This document shows, piece after piece, positions 1 to 10,509 of a DNA stretch of 64,000 nt. The DNA comes from Physella acuta (taxonomy: Eukaryota; Mollusca; Gastropoda; Physidae), in assembly GCF_028476545.1 (NCBI RefSeq), contig NW_026731989.1, positions 334,501 through 398,500 of the forward strand. Reading direction: 5' to 3'. Numbering within the stretch: the stretch's first letter is position 1; the number at the start of each line of letters is the position of its first letter. Position numbers and translations under genes: made by a program. The notes below the pieces were generated by a model, which had not been told where the DNA came from, did not search any database, and was given only the letters and a program-made list of their open reading frames with translations.

Positions 1-281
1 ATCCAACATAGTATTTTCAACAAAATTCCGTATCTTTAAGTTCTCCATATATCGCTGAACATACTGATCTCTTAGGCTCGGGACATGCGGACAGAGAGAG
101 AGAGAAGTGCGCACACCGGCTTGTATAAATTAGGATTTTACTCAAACATGTTCAAAATTAAAAATATAAAGGCCTATAATTCACGTGTAACGGGTACCGA
201 CGGCTAGTGACTTTGCACCAAACTTGACATGCAAATGAAACAAACATGAAAGGATGCCCGTGGAGGAAAAAGCGCTGCGTT
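1..281. other. Spacer, nothing recognised
   Basis: AT-rich sequence with a short AG dinucleotide run near 90-103. I see no convincing coding frame, RNA gene or element terminus. Confidence 0.5.
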
Positions 282-1066
282 TGACCTTGGATTATATACA
301 CAAACAATAGCAGTCATACAATGATTGAGGGAATAGTTTGTTTACCAGGGGTCTCCAAACTTTTCAGCCCGAGGGCCGCATTGACTATCAAAGTTCAGTT
401 CGGGGGCCAGTTTCTTCCAGACATGTCTTTGATTTTTCTGGGCAAAGTTCCTCAGCCATCACCAACAAATGTTTTTTGCGTGGACAAAAAGATCTCCGCG
501 GGCCGGATGAGAGGAGCTCGCGGGCCGCATCCGGCCCGCGGGCCGTAGTTTGGAGACCCCTGGTTACATCATGGATTACATAAACAAACAACAGCAGTCA
601 TACAATGATTGCGGAAGTAGTTTGTTTACATTTTGGATTACATAAACAAACAACAGCAGTCATACAATGATTGAGGGAATAGTTTGTTTACGTCTTGGAT
701 TATATAAACAAACAACAGCAGTCATACAATGATTGAGGGAATAGTTTGTTTACGTTTTGGATTATATAAACAAACAACAGCAGTCATACAATGATTGGGG
801 AAATAGTTTGTTTACGTCTTGGATTATATAAACAAACAACAGCAGTCATACAATGATTGGGGAAATAGTTTGTTTACGTTTTGGATTATATAAACAAACA
901 ACAGCAGTCATACAATGATTGGGGAAATAGTTTGTTGCAGGTTGGGTTATTAAAGAAAAACAAAGGCAGTCATATAATTGTTTCAAAGTTGTATTTTACG
1001 TCGCGGATGCTTAAACAATGGCATTCAGATAATGATTGTGAAAATAGCTTTTGACGTCTATATTAA
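282..1066. repeat. 62-bp minisatellite, split by a MITE
   Basis: A unit of about 62 bp, marked by CAGTCATACAATGATTG and ATAGTTTGTTTACG, recurs with its start near 316, 599, 661, 723, 785, 847 and 909. Two more degenerate copies run out to about 1066. The central copies differ by only a few bases. The first copy is interrupted by the hAT-like element at 346-562, so that element inserted after at least one unit existed. No long frame is maintained through the array. Confidence 0.9.
346..562. mobile_element. hAT-like MITE, 217 bp
   Basis: The element starts CAGGGGTCTCCAAACT and ends AGTTTGGAGACCCCTG, so the terminal inverted repeats of about 16 bp are nearly perfect. Termini of the form CAGGGGTC are typical of hAT transposons and their non-autonomous derivatives. 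The interior is GC-rich (GGGCCG, GGCCCGCGGGCC) and has no transposase frame. It lies inside the 62-bp minisatellite, whose other copies show the uninterrupted site around TTTGTTTAC. The left flank is TTGTTTAC; the right flank GGTTAC is only an imperfect match, so the target duplication is damaged or slightly shifted. Confidence 0.8.
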
Positions 1067-1963
1067 AGCCCTTGTGTTGTAGTGTACTCGGTCACGTGGT
1101 CTAAGTACCGACCAGAAAGTGGATTCCTGTGTTTCAGCAGCACCCAGCAGTATCGCCCTGTTGACAGTGACCTGGCTAGGTGCTGGCATAATGCTGGCTA
1201 GGTACTGACATAGTGTTGACTATTGACACATGTCTCACGTGATCTCAGGACCAACTGACACGAGTCTGTCCTCACTTCCGTCTACTGCTCGCCTGTCTTC
1301 CCAATGTTGGAATAGATTTATTTTAAGAATGTTTCTTAAGTCGCAATCTCGAAGTTTTAGGAATGTTTAAAACGCTAGACGCTATCTGAACAGTTTATTT
1401 TCTTGTAGTTGTAAGGGAGGTTAACTTTTCTGTTTGTTGCACAGTGGAACAGATATATTTGACAAAAAGTTTGTCAAGATTATTTACATATATCCTCGAT
1501 AAGATCTTATGGATGGTTTTTGAAGTGATCAAGACACAAGTTCAGATTATATCTTAAACATTAACTTGACCCTATAAACGGTTTTAAAAGCCTGTTATAA
1601 AATTTAATCTGCGACTTAACACGACACTGTCTGTTTCCTGTCTTGTGTTTACATTAATCCAGCACGGCAGCAGGGACGCCTGCAGGCTAAGACGGCACCA
1701 TCTACATCACGCGGACGTGGCAGAAGCCTGCGATTACAGCACGCGCCTGACAATTTAAACTTTATACAATCGCTCGCACCTCGGGACATAGCAAACTGTT
1801 TAAAACAAATACGTTAAAAATCTCACGGTACTCATCTAAGAGAAGTAACTCGGGCAGACTATCTGTAATTGGATGTAAGTTATTGTTAATGTCGTACCGT
1901 AAGTGTCCGCCTCACGCCGAAGGCAGAAAATATATTGACTATATCTCAGGTTACTCTCTCGAT
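1067..1963. other. Spacer, nothing recognised
   Basis: Mixed-composition sequence with a short local duplication around 1165-1215 (GCTGGCATAATGCTGGCTAGG). I see no coding frame of note, no element termini and no RNA gene. Confidence 0.45.
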
Positions 1964-2300
1964 AGTCACACCCCTACCACAACTCTCATCAATTTAACAC
2001 AGCCACCACTACCACAACCATGCACCATTACGGACATCACCACCACAAACCCCCACCATCAAAACCACCACTGTCATCACACCAACCACCACCATAGCCC
2101 CCCACCACCACCAAAACCACCACTGTCACCTCACCAACCACCATCAACCCCCGCCACCACCAAAACCAGCATCCACCACCCACCACCACCCACCACCACT
2201 AAAACCACCACCCACAATTACCACCCACCACTAGACACCACCATCACCCACCAGCATCACCACACACCACCACCACCCACCACCACCAACCCACCACCTT
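1964..2300. repeat. CCA/CAC-rich low-complexity tract
   Basis: A G-poor tract of CCACCA, CACCACC and CCACAACC motifs about 330 bp long. It keeps open a frame of 167 codons made of Pro, His and Thr, with no recognisable domain. The composition alone explains the frame, so I do not call it a gene. Confidence 0.8.
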
Positions 2301-2449
2301 CATATGAATGCATGGTATTTCCACCCAACTTAACAAAAGCGAGTGACCTGCCTGTGAAGCTGTTCATGCCACCAAATGTAGAATAAAATACCAGCGAGTC
2401 CAACCCTATGCTGGAGAAGAAGGAACCGCGGAAAAGTGTATTTGTCTAA

Positions 2450-2678
2450 TAATACGTCCCTGTAATACGAGCCTGATCATCTTTGATGAAACGAATATGG
2501 CGGCCACAACGTTGTGCAGGTGCGGCTCGGTGTGAGCAGCCAGTTTATTAAATGCCAGCTCCGGCCTGCGAGTATCTGATACCAGGCCGCTTCCATGCGA
2601 GCATTCTTTGGGCGCGCGTGAAGGTGAGCTTCCGTATAATCTACCTGTGCATGTTTATTTATTCACTGTGGGCAACAG
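2450..2678 (+). other. Possible 5' exon with splice donor
   Basis: The segment is richer in CpG than its surroundings and contains ATATGGCGGCCAC, a YY1-like or start-codon-like context. It ends in the textbook donor CAACAG followed by GTAAGTGG. A second donor-like GAAG/GTGAGC lies inside near 2622. The 12-codon frame from the ATG near 2491 is too short to identify. This could be a noncoding first exon or a chance match; no downstream exon was found. Confidence 0.22.
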
Positions 2679-2783
2679 GTAAGTGGTTTGCCTAAACTGT
2701 AGACAGACAGGTAGGTGGTCGGCGATTGGATGCGTGCAATCATTGAGCAACGTGGAAAAATCGAAGTCCATCTTGTGAGTGCA

Positions 2784-2826
2784 GGGTGGGGGCAGGGTGG
2801 GGGCAGGGTGGAGCAGGGTGGGGCAG
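2784..2826 (+). repeat. Short G-rich repeat
   Basis: Four imperfect copies of a GCAGGGTGGGG motif. The plus strand has several G3-G5 runs close together and could form a G-quadruplex. Confidence 0.6.
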
Positions 2827-2855
2827 CAAGTCACAAGGTGAGTACAACAAGAAAC

Positions 2856-2955
2856 AGCTGGGGTGGCTGAGACGTTAGCTCCTCGTGCACTTTAGATAAT
2901 CAGCACCAGAGTCGCAGGGTCTAATCCAAGTCGAGTTGATCAGTTCACACTTACA
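2856..2955 (+). mobile_element. tRNA-derived SINE head (probable)
   Basis: An A-box-like TGGCTGAGACG near 2864 is followed by a B-box-like GGGTCTAATCC at 2917-2927. This is the arrangement of the internal RNA polymerase III promoter in tRNA-derived SINEs. The start, tail and target duplication cannot be placed, so it is either a truncated SINE or a tRNA-like relic. Confidence 0.4.
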
Positions 2956-3489
2956 AGATAAATATCTGCAAATATTGGCAACATCTGATCAGTTGTTTGC
3001 ATGAATGTTTATTACACCTATGAAAATCTATATTTCATGTTATGCTTTAAGTGTAACTAAAACATTGAGTAGAACGCAAAAGGTAGAAAAGAGACTAAAT
3101 CTTAAAATAGAAGTCTAGCCGTGTAGCATTTCTGTGTTAATTTTAACACCTACAAAACAGTAAACGTTTCAAATATTTCTTATCTCTTATCTATATTTGA
3201 CTATAAAAGACGTTGTTCATCTTGTTGAAATCAAGCTGTTTCTATCAGATTGTATGAGTCGAGCTAACGAGACAGGTGTATGTTACCCTTGGCCTTGACC
3301 GCATCAAGACGTTAACTGGGCGTTATCTTCTTTAATGTCAGGCCAGAATATCTCTGGCACCAAAAGGCATAACTGGCGTCCTAACGGCACTGGTGCTGCT
3401 AAGGTCGGCTGCTTTAGATTTTTTTTAACAAGGTCATGAAGAAATTAATTTAAGATCACCCTGGTCCAATATTAGAATTAAAAGCATTT
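2956..3489. other. Spacer, nothing recognised
   Basis: AT-rich single-copy-looking sequence with no coding frame, terminal repeat or RNA gene that I can support. Confidence 0.45.
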
Positions 3490-3913
3490 GGTCATTTTAC
3501 AGGGGTTGGTGGGCATACGATCATATGACAGGGGCTGGTGGGCATACGATCATATGACAGGGGCTGGTGGGCATACGATCATATGACAGGGGCTGGTGGG
3601 CATACGATCATATGACAGGGGCTGGTGGGCATACGATCATATGACAGGGGCTGGTGGGCATACGGTCATATGACAGGGGCTGGTGGGCATACGATCACAT
3701 GACAGGGGCTGGTGGGCATACGGTCACATGACAGGGGCTGGTGGGCATACGATCATATGACAGGGGCTGGTGGGCATACGGTCATATGACAGGGGCTGGT
3801 GGGCATACGATCATATGACAGGGGCTGGTGGGCATACGGTCATATGACAGGGGCTGGTGGGCATACGGTCATATGGCACAGGGTGACGGACATTTTGTCA
3901 TATGACAGGGTCT
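3490..3913. repeat. 29-bp minisatellite, about 14 copies
   Basis: The 29-bp unit includes CATATGACAGGGGCTGGTG and GGCATACG. Copies differ mainly at one A/G position (ACGATC or ACGGTC) and at CATATG or CACATG. Where G is present, GTCATATGAC forms a perfect 10-bp palindrome. The end copies (TCATTTTACAGGGG, and CATATGGCACAGGG near 3872) are degenerate, as expected at array edges. Confidence 0.95.
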
Positions 3914-4027
3914 AAGGGTGGCAAACCAAAAACTATTGGTTAGAGCTGGCGGCGTTTAGCGTCAACCTATAGCCGATGTTATATAACCTTTAACACACTA
4001 TGTATGTGTTGTAGTGTAGTGTAGAGC
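3914..4027. other. Spacer between arrays
   Basis: About 110 bp of unique sequence with a short GTAGTGTAGTGTAG stretch leading into the next array. Confidence 0.5.
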
Positions 4028-4469
4028 AGATAGGGCCCCGTCAGATAGGGCTCCGTCAAATAGGGCCCCGTCAGATAGGGTCCCGTCCGATAGGGTCCCG
4101 TCAGATAGGGTCCCGTCAGATAGGGTCCCGTCAGATAGGGTCCCGTCAGGTAGGGCCGTCAAATAGGGCCCGTCATATAGGGTCCCGTCAGATAGGGTCC
4201 CGTCAGGTAGGGCCCCGTCAGATAGGGTCCCGTCCGATAGGGTCCCGTCAGATAGGGTCCCGTCAGATAGGGTCCCGTCAGGTAGGGCCCCGTCAGATAG
4301 GGTCCCGTCCGATAGGGTCCCGTCAGATAGGGTCCCGTCAGATAGGGTCCCATCAGATAGGGTCCCGTCAGGTAGGGCCGTCAAATAGGGCCCCGTCAGA
4401 TAGGGTCCCGTCAGATAGGGTCCCGTCAGGTAGGGCCCCGTCAGATAGGGTCCCGTCAAATGGGGCCCA
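4028..4469. repeat. 15-bp minisatellite, about 29 copies
   Basis: The unit is GATAGGGTCCCGTCA with variants GGGCCC, GTCCGA and GTCAGG. Because 15 is a multiple of three, minus-strand frames stay open (167 and 64 codons) and read as simple pentapeptide repeats such as LTGPY. Blocks of variants recur: TCAGGTAGGGCCCCGTCAGATAG appears repeatedly with a GTCCGA unit two positions later. This shows that groups of units were copied together. Confidence 0.95.
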
Positions 4470-5167
4470 CTGCATAAGTCGATATCACTGTAGCTGCCCA
4501 ACTACTAGACGAGTTTGACGTTTTAAATGCTGTTTGCTTCCAATCGCACGTTTTTAAACTGATAAAATGTTGATGTTCAAACTGATAATGTCTGTTGATA
4601 AAAAACGTATTAGCAATTTTTCAAAATGATCCTGTCTACTGCCTAACTTTATGCCCACTGTCTTGTTCAAATGTTCCATAATTATAGCTTTTATAGAGCG
4701 GACATTACCATTAGTTTAAAAAACGAAATATTTGTGCGAATTTATGTGTTATCATTTCAAAATTTATTGGCCAGATTCCTGTCTAACATTTGATTAATGA
4801 TGCGCTAGTTTAGAAACTTTATTAGGTTTTAATGAGTTTAATTGTGACAGGTGGGCGGGGTGGGAGGGGAGGGGCATATATTACTCGAGTTGGTTAAAGC
4901 ATGTTGCTGACTATACGGCTGCGTCCCCCCCCCCCTCCCCAGTGTAATTCGTTCTGAGTTTGGCGCCCATTCCACTCATACTACGCGTAACACTAAAAGT
5001 AGTAGTATTACAGGGAAGTAGGGTAGTGTTAAGGCAAGCCGTTCTTTTCGTTTTTGCATGCGCCACCTATGACAAGAACACATTATCTAATTTTCCGTCG
5101 AATTGGGTATTAAATTTACTCTTTAAAATTAATTTTAATGATTAATTAATTAAAATAGTGGAAAAAT
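4470..5167. other. Spacer, nothing recognised
   Basis: AT-rich spacer with a poly-C run near 4926-4936. The small open frame at 4960-5145 has no recognisable features. Confidence 0.45.
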
Positions 5168-5543
5168 AGGTTAATCAAGTGACATCTATCACTCGATCTG
5201 TCAGGTGAGTTAATCAAGTGTCATCTATCACTCGATTAGTTTGGTGAGTTAATCAAGTGACATCTATCACTCGATCTGTGAGGTGAGTTAATCAAGTGAC
5301 GTCAATCATTCGATCTGTCAGGTGAGTTAATCAAAACACATCTATCACTCGATCTGTGAGGTGAGTTAATCAAGTGACGTCAATCATTCGATCTGTTAGG
5401 TGAGTTAATCAAAACACATCTATCACTCGATCATGTGAGAATCAAGTGACACCTATCACTCGATCAGTCAGGTGAGTTAATCAAAACACATCTATCACTT
5501 GATCATGTGAGTTAATCAAGTGACATCTATCACTTGATCTGCC
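5168..5543. repeat. 39-bp minisatellite with hairpin in each unit
   Basis: About nine to ten units of roughly 39 bp. Most contain ATCAAGTGA, a six-base loop (CATCTA) and then TCACTCGAT or TCACTTGAT. The last form pairs perfectly with the first arm over 9 bp, and the C form leaves one A-C mismatch. Two variants occur: units with GACGTCAATCATTCGATC and units with AATCAAAACACATC, which lose part of the stem. The last copies at the right edge carry the perfect stem. Confidence 0.9.
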
Positions 5544-6045
5544 TGTGATCAATATGGTCGTCTTACATCAACGCCACTTAGGTTTTTGTAAAAATATTTT
5601 TATATTTTTAATTTTTAAAGATGATTTTTTAATCCTGCACTTTCAGTTCATCGTACTATAGTTCACAAATACTCACATTTATTCTCTGACAACTTATAAT
5701 GATAACTAATTTTCTATAAACATGTGTAACCTGACTGAAAAACACTAGCAGTATCTATAAACAAGTATTAAAAGTATTACTGTTATAATATCTGTGGTAG
5801 AGGCCATTTCCATGGGTTTCGTGGACCTACAAGAGGCTGTCATGGTTTCACATCAGCATTTTACGAGCCAATGATAACTCCTCATCAGCCTGATTGATTA
5901 ACTTCTTCAATCGTTCCACAGTTGATTTTACTTTCTAGTTTTGATACATCTGGTTCTGATTTAACTAAACCTAATCGTTCATTAATAATTTGGTCCGTGT
6001 GATTAAGGATCCAGCATTACTAGGCATTTTCTGTAAAACTCCCAG
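5544..6045. other. AT-rich spacer, nothing recognised
   Basis: Strongly AT-rich between 5570 and 5800. No coding frame, RNA gene or element ends seen. Confidence 0.45.
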
Positions 6046-6179
6046 AACTCATGAATACAACACTCCCAACAAGTGATGTAGAGGCTTGGACAACCCCAAA
6101 CTCATGAATACAACACTCCCAACAAGTGATGTAGAGGCTTGGACAACCCCAAACTCATGAATACAACACTCCCAACAAG
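6046..6179. repeat. 53-bp repeat, 2.5 copies, split by a MITE
   Basis: Copies of a 53-bp unit containing CTCATGAATACAACACTCCC and AAGTGATGTAGAGGCTT. The third copy is interrupted after CCAACAAG by the element at 6180-6353 and resumes as GTGATGTAGATGCTTT at 6362. The last part overlaps the 3' end of the WDR25-like pseudogene. Confidence 0.85.
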
Positions 6180-6353
6180 CAGAGGCGTAGCGAGGGGGGG
6201 GGGGGGGGGCGGGCGGGGGGATATGTCCCCGGGCGCCGACCTTAGGGGGGCGCCAAATTGAAAGTTTGAGGGGGGTGCAAATGAAAAGTTCGAGGGGGGG
6301 GGTGCAAATCGAAACTTTGTCCCCGGGCGCCGGGAAGGGTCGCTACGCCTCTG
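6180..6353. mobile_element. hAT-like MITE, 174 bp, with 8-bp TSD
   Basis: Inverted termini CAGAGGCGTAGCG and CGCTACGCCTCTG flank a G-rich interior with GCGCCGA, GTGCAAATCGAAA and a long G run. The flanks are CCAACAAG (6172-6179) and CCAACAGG (6354-6361), a 7-of-8 match of the length hAT transposases produce. The neighbouring 53-bp repeat copies supply the empty site (CCAACAAGTGATG), which confirms the boundaries. Related elements lie at 18818-19118 and 20666-20846. It has no coding capacity. Confidence 0.88.
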
Positions 6354-6373
6354 CCAACAGGTGATGTAGATGC

Positions 6374-6379
6374 TTTATT
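6374..6379 (-). promoter_or_regulatory. AATAAA polyadenylation signal of pseudogene
   Basis: On the minus strand AATAAA lies about 18 bases past the pseudogene stop codon, where a short 3' UTR would put it. No poly-A tail follows; the 53-bp repeat and the MITE occupy that position. Confidence 0.45.
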
Positions 6380-6396
6380 TGTTCTGGAATGTGTAT

Positions 6397-8905
6397 TTAA
6401 ACAAGCATACATCCCCCACCCCGCGTAGAGCAAGCAACTACAGATGGTAAAACAGGATGACACATGGCATCAAGAATCACTTCATCATTATGGCTCAATT
6501 GAGATATAATTCTGCCATTGTGTTGATTATAGCAATAGACTCCACCTTGTGAGCTTCCACTGTAGACTAGACTACCATCAGGACTTGTGTCAAATCCAAT
6601 ATTGTATCCATCAACCTTATGACAGCCATAACACTTTGGCTTGTCCATTTTGTATGGCGGTAAGGTTTAAAATCTAGCAATGTAATTTCCTTGTGACTGA
6701 GCTAGAAAATTCTAATTGTTTGGGTGAAGTTTAAGGCTAGTACAACTGTATCTCTCATGAAAAATTTAAACAGCATTAGATCTTGTGTCCCAGATTAAAA
6801 AGCTTCTGTCAGATGAGTCTCGAGATACAATATCTGTACAAGAAACTAATTCATCACCAGTAGCTATGAACAGCAGATCCTGGACCTGACCAAACTTATC
6901 TATATATGTAAAGTGGTTGACAGGAGCTTGTGAGACCCTACTGTGCCACATAAGGATTTTGTTCTCTGAGCCGCTAATCAACAGGTGAGGGTTTAATACA
7001 TGCCCATGACAAGCTGTTACATAATCTGCATGTTCACAAAGTAACACAATTTTGTCCGGTTTCTACATCTGTAACTAAAGCTGTACAGTCATAGCTGCAT
7101 GATAATAGGTTTGATCCTCTATTAAACCACTCAACATTTTTCAGTTTTCTTATGGTGAGTAAAAGTTACCAAGTTGTAATTTAGGTTGGACCAAACATTC
7201 CAAATCTGTACAGCTGCATCCAAACCTGCAGTTACTAAAAGTTGGCTATAAGAAGGTATATTCCAATCCAATCCTCTTATTGGCCCATTATGTGCTTTCC
7301 AAAAATGTGAATGTTTTTTAAAAAGCTTATTTAAAGTTGTGCCACGTAAGTGCTGTGAGACTTTACTATGCACAATCTAATATATAAAGCTCAGTTCTGT
7401 ATGTAATGCATATGTTTGTCGTTGGTCTTGGATGGATTAAAGTGTTATAATATTATCGTGCGCATTTCTCTAAATTTATGAGTTAAAAAATTACTATTGA
7501 AAGTGTTGGGAAATAATTTTCATTTTTCAAATTACAATAATAATTGTCGGCATGTTCATTAAACACAAGTTTTAAAAAAATATCATCTTTTACTAAAATT
7601 CTAATTATGTCTTTATTTAGTCCTATAGCACTTACTTCCCTTTTATAAATTAGGGAAAACACAATTACTTCCCTTTATAAAACCATTGCATTAGTCGAAA
7701 AGAATTTACTTTTTAATTACTTTGTTTTGGTGTTGGGAAAAAAAATAATTACATAATTAGCGGGGATTGATCAAGTGCAAATGTTGTAGGTATTTTACGG
7801 ATAAGCTTGGAGTATTATAATTGTTCATCAAATTGAAACAGGCGCGTTCGTTTAAGTGAGTGCAAAAGACTATGAATAAGTTGGGGTACTATAGTCGTTC
7901 ATTAAGCTAAAACAGGTGATTCCGCCCCGGGCGTTTATGTTCGCGTTAGTGTTTTCTTTGTGTTTAGGTGGGTTTGCGTTAGTGGTTGCGTTTTGATTTG
8001 GTTCGTTTTTGTTCTTTCTTTTTTCGTTTTTGTTTGTGTTTTTTTCTTTGGGTTTGTATTTGTGTTTTTTGTTGGTTTTGCGTTTGGATTTGGTTTGTTT
8101 TCGTTTGCTTTTTCGTTGTTTTGTTTTTTTTTGTTGGTATTGGTGTTTGTGGTTGGGTTTGTTGTTAGGTTTTTGTTTTCGTTTGCTTTTTTGTTTGTTT
8201 TTTCTTTGTGTTTGTATTGGTGTTTGTGGTTGTGGTTGGGTTTGTTGTTAGGTTTTTGTTTTCGTTTGTATTTGTAATTGTGTTAGCGTTATGTTTGCGT
8301 TTTGTTGTTTTAGTTGGTTGTGGTTTGGGTGGGCAATGCCGGGTTTATGATGATTACTAAACACACAGGTAATGGTCTTTAACAGAAAGGTTTTTCACAG
8401 AAGCCAGAGCAGGGCCTGGCCGGGACGGCTAGTATATATATAGAACACACTCATTAGAAGAACCATTATTTGTGATGCAACAGGATTTCAAATAACTATC
8501 TTTTTCTTAATCATTTATGATTATGTTGTGGGAAGGTTTGTTGCTTGTGTTGGTCAAAGATTATAGAAAAAATCTGCACCAATATCTCCCATATGGTACC
8601 TCAACTCCAACAGGAATTTTACTATTTCCATTATAATTTCCTTCCTGTTGATAGCTAGCTAAAAAAACAGTTTAATTTGTTGATTGATTTATTGCTTGAG
8701 ACTAGTCCAAGGAAGTCAATAGATTCATCAGAAATTATATCACTTATATTTTTCTTCTCATCCTTAGGGAGATCAGAGAGTTCGGAATCGTGATGTTCTA
8801 TAAAAGTGGTATTATTCATCTCTTTACAGTCACTTCCACTGTTACTTCCTTAACTTTTTAAAAATCCATCCTCTGACAAAATGACTAACTGTTTTTAAAC
8901 AATTG
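6397..8905 (-). pseudogene. WDR25-like pseudogene, intronless, split by a Helitron
   Basis: The minus strand reads as a degraded WD40-repeat protein matching the WDR25 family, a relative of the splicing factor PRP17/CDC40, in order along its C-terminal two thirds. Recognisable blocks are WKAHNGPIRGLDW (about 7300), DVETGQ (about 7068), SRDSSDRSFLIWDT (about 6790), IFHERYSCTSL (about 6750), KVDGYNIGFDTSPDG (about 6620) and CHPVLPSVVACST (about 6440), then a natural-looking stop at 6397. Human WDR25 has counterparts such as STRDSADRTIIAWD and EGHKVEGYSVGCECSPGG. The copy is dead: the frame shifts near 7150 and near 7050, and in-frame stops lie at 6766-6768, 6712-6714 and 6667-6669. No introns interrupt the aligned part, so a retrocopy is likely. 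Beyond the Helitron, 8433-8905 holds an acidic frame (MNNTTFIEHHDSELSDLPKD from 8819) that may be the N-terminus; this part is tentative. The family identity rests on recall, not a search. Confidence 0.78.
7376..8432 (+). mobile_element. Solo non-autonomous Helitron, 1,057 bp (short form)
   Basis: The element begins TCTAATATATAAAGCTCAG after a host A (7375) and ends CGGGACGGCTAG before a host T (8433). This fits Helitrons, which start TC, end CTRR and insert between A and T without a target duplication. A 3' hairpin is visible: GCCAG, loop AGCAGGGC, CTGGC, about 12 bases before the end. The interior has a T/G-rich tract (7920-8290) that opens spurious Phe/Cys/Leu frames, and one copy of the GACTAT...ATAGTC module. 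No Rep/helicase is encoded. It matches the short unit at 31779-32808 nearly end to end and sits inside the WDR25-like pseudogene. Confidence 0.9.
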
Positions 8906-9845
8906 TATTAAAGCTTTTCGGTAATAGCGATGTTTTTATCAGACCCAACCAAGCTCATTTACTTAAGCAGCCATTTTGTTTATTTTCGTTTGGTTAAAAA
9001 AAAAGCTTGGTACTTAAAGGTCACTATACACCTGGTGTCCACTATGAAGCAATTTTAAGAAGTGCACCTTTTTATATGTATAATTCAAGGAATTAAAACA
9101 GTTAAAGGGTACTATTTTTTGAATATAATTAAATTATTTTTTTTTAAATTTATAACTTATAAAATTTATGTCAATTTATAAAAATTTAAATTTCTATATT
9201 TAAATTTTGTAACAAACAATTATTTTTTATTTAACTAAATTGATCTGTATTTTAACGACTTAAAAAATAATTATTGAAGTTTTTTCCCCTTGATTTAATT
9301 AAATCAAGATATGGGAAGTAACTAAATATGTTTAACATTGCAATCTTTTGAATCACATTGAATTATGGTGAAATGATGGCTAGATGACTATTTAATAATA
9401 CAATTATTTATTTACATACAACCATTTTTTTTTATTTTGCGGGAGATTCCTACTCGTAGCTATTTTATTTAAGCGGGCTGGATACGATGATTTCAATTGA
9501 AACTAGAACAGGAACACATTTTTTGGCATAAACATGAACTGCAAACAATTACCCGTATTGATCATGAATGTCTACAACAAATTCTACAACAAATTCGTTT
9601 GTGGTGTTGTGATACTTCTAAAGACATACTTTGTGTCGAGAGGTCGTTCGTCTAGATCCCAATTTACAAAACGGGAGGGTAGTAAAGACAAAAATTGTGT
9701 GACCTCATTATGGATGACCCCTACTACTATGAACAAGGCCCTTAAACATCCCGTATACTCCTTCAACTCACTCAACCCATACACGAGATTAACATTACCA
9801 CCCTTCGCACTTAGAATCAAAGAGGGTTTTTTATTCATGAGGTTC
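8906..9845. other. AT-rich spacer, nothing recognised
   Basis: Very AT-rich between about 9080 and 9480. The frames at 9534-9920 and on the opposite strand show no domain and run into the CA repeat. Confidence 0.45.
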
Positions 9846-9849
9846 AATA

Positions 9850-9912
9850 CGCACACACACACACACACACATCAAACACACACAAACAACACACATAAAA
9901 CACACACAATAC
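9850..9912. repeat. CA-rich microsatellite
   Basis: A CA dinucleotide run followed by ACACAAACAACACAC-type degenerate repeats. Confidence 0.9.
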
Positions 9913-10509
9913 AGCAATAATTCTCGGTGTCTGGAGTAACACCCACCTGGTAGAGCGGAACCAAACGGTATACATTTGTAGAGAACACGTGACCACAGAG
10001 TCGATTGACTTCCTTGTAGGACAGCTGGCCGGGTAGTAGAGAGCACGTTGTTATGTTGAAAGTCTCGAGTTTGATCTTGTACTGAGCCCGTAGATAATCC
10101 TATGTTAACCCAACCCAAGTAAAGTCAAAGTGACTGAGCTAGAACTGACTGCACCATCATTTAACGTGGAAAAAGAGGAACGAATGCAATATTCTTCATA
10201 CAGTTATAAAGTTACCTCACACAAATTATTCATGCTATGTTCAGCAAAAGATCAGTTTAAAATCAAACACACTCACCAACCAAGTGACCGCTTTACAGTC
10301 CTGTTTCGTCTAAAAAAAACATTAATATCGAAACTTTTAGTTTCTTTTATTACATTTATATATTACGTATTTAAAGTTTTTATTAATTTATATTTTAAGT
10401 AAAAAGAAGAATGTTTACTTAGAAAAAAATAAGTACCTAAACACAGTATCTTACAACCAGTCCACACATTTTAAAAATCTTAACCCCCCCCCCCTCCATC
10501 GTCTGGTAC
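9913..10509. other. Spacer with possible tRNA-like relic
   Basis: Around 10025-10080 a TGGCCGGGTAG motif followed by GAGTTTGATCTTG resembles a decayed A-box/B-box pair. The match is too weak to call a SINE. The 90-codon frame at 10130-10402 has no recognisable domain and ends in AT-rich sequence. Confidence 0.3.

Noticed and set aside
1883-2386. 167-codon Pro/His/Thr-rich open frame
   Set aside because: It is explained by the CCA/CAC tract; there is no domain and no promoter or splice context.
3998-4501. 167-codon minus-strand frame with a TGPYL-type repeat
   Set aside because: The 15-bp repeat keeps any stop-free frame open; it has no non-repeat domain.
7960-8277. Phe/Cys/Leu-rich frames resembling membrane proteins, with similar ones in each Helitron unit
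   Set aside because: They come from the T/G-rich (A/C-rich on the other strand) tract of the Helitron and shift frame freely between copies.
9925-10110. Another tRNA-derived SINE
   Set aside because: The A-box and B-box matches are too poor and no tail or duplicated target could be found.
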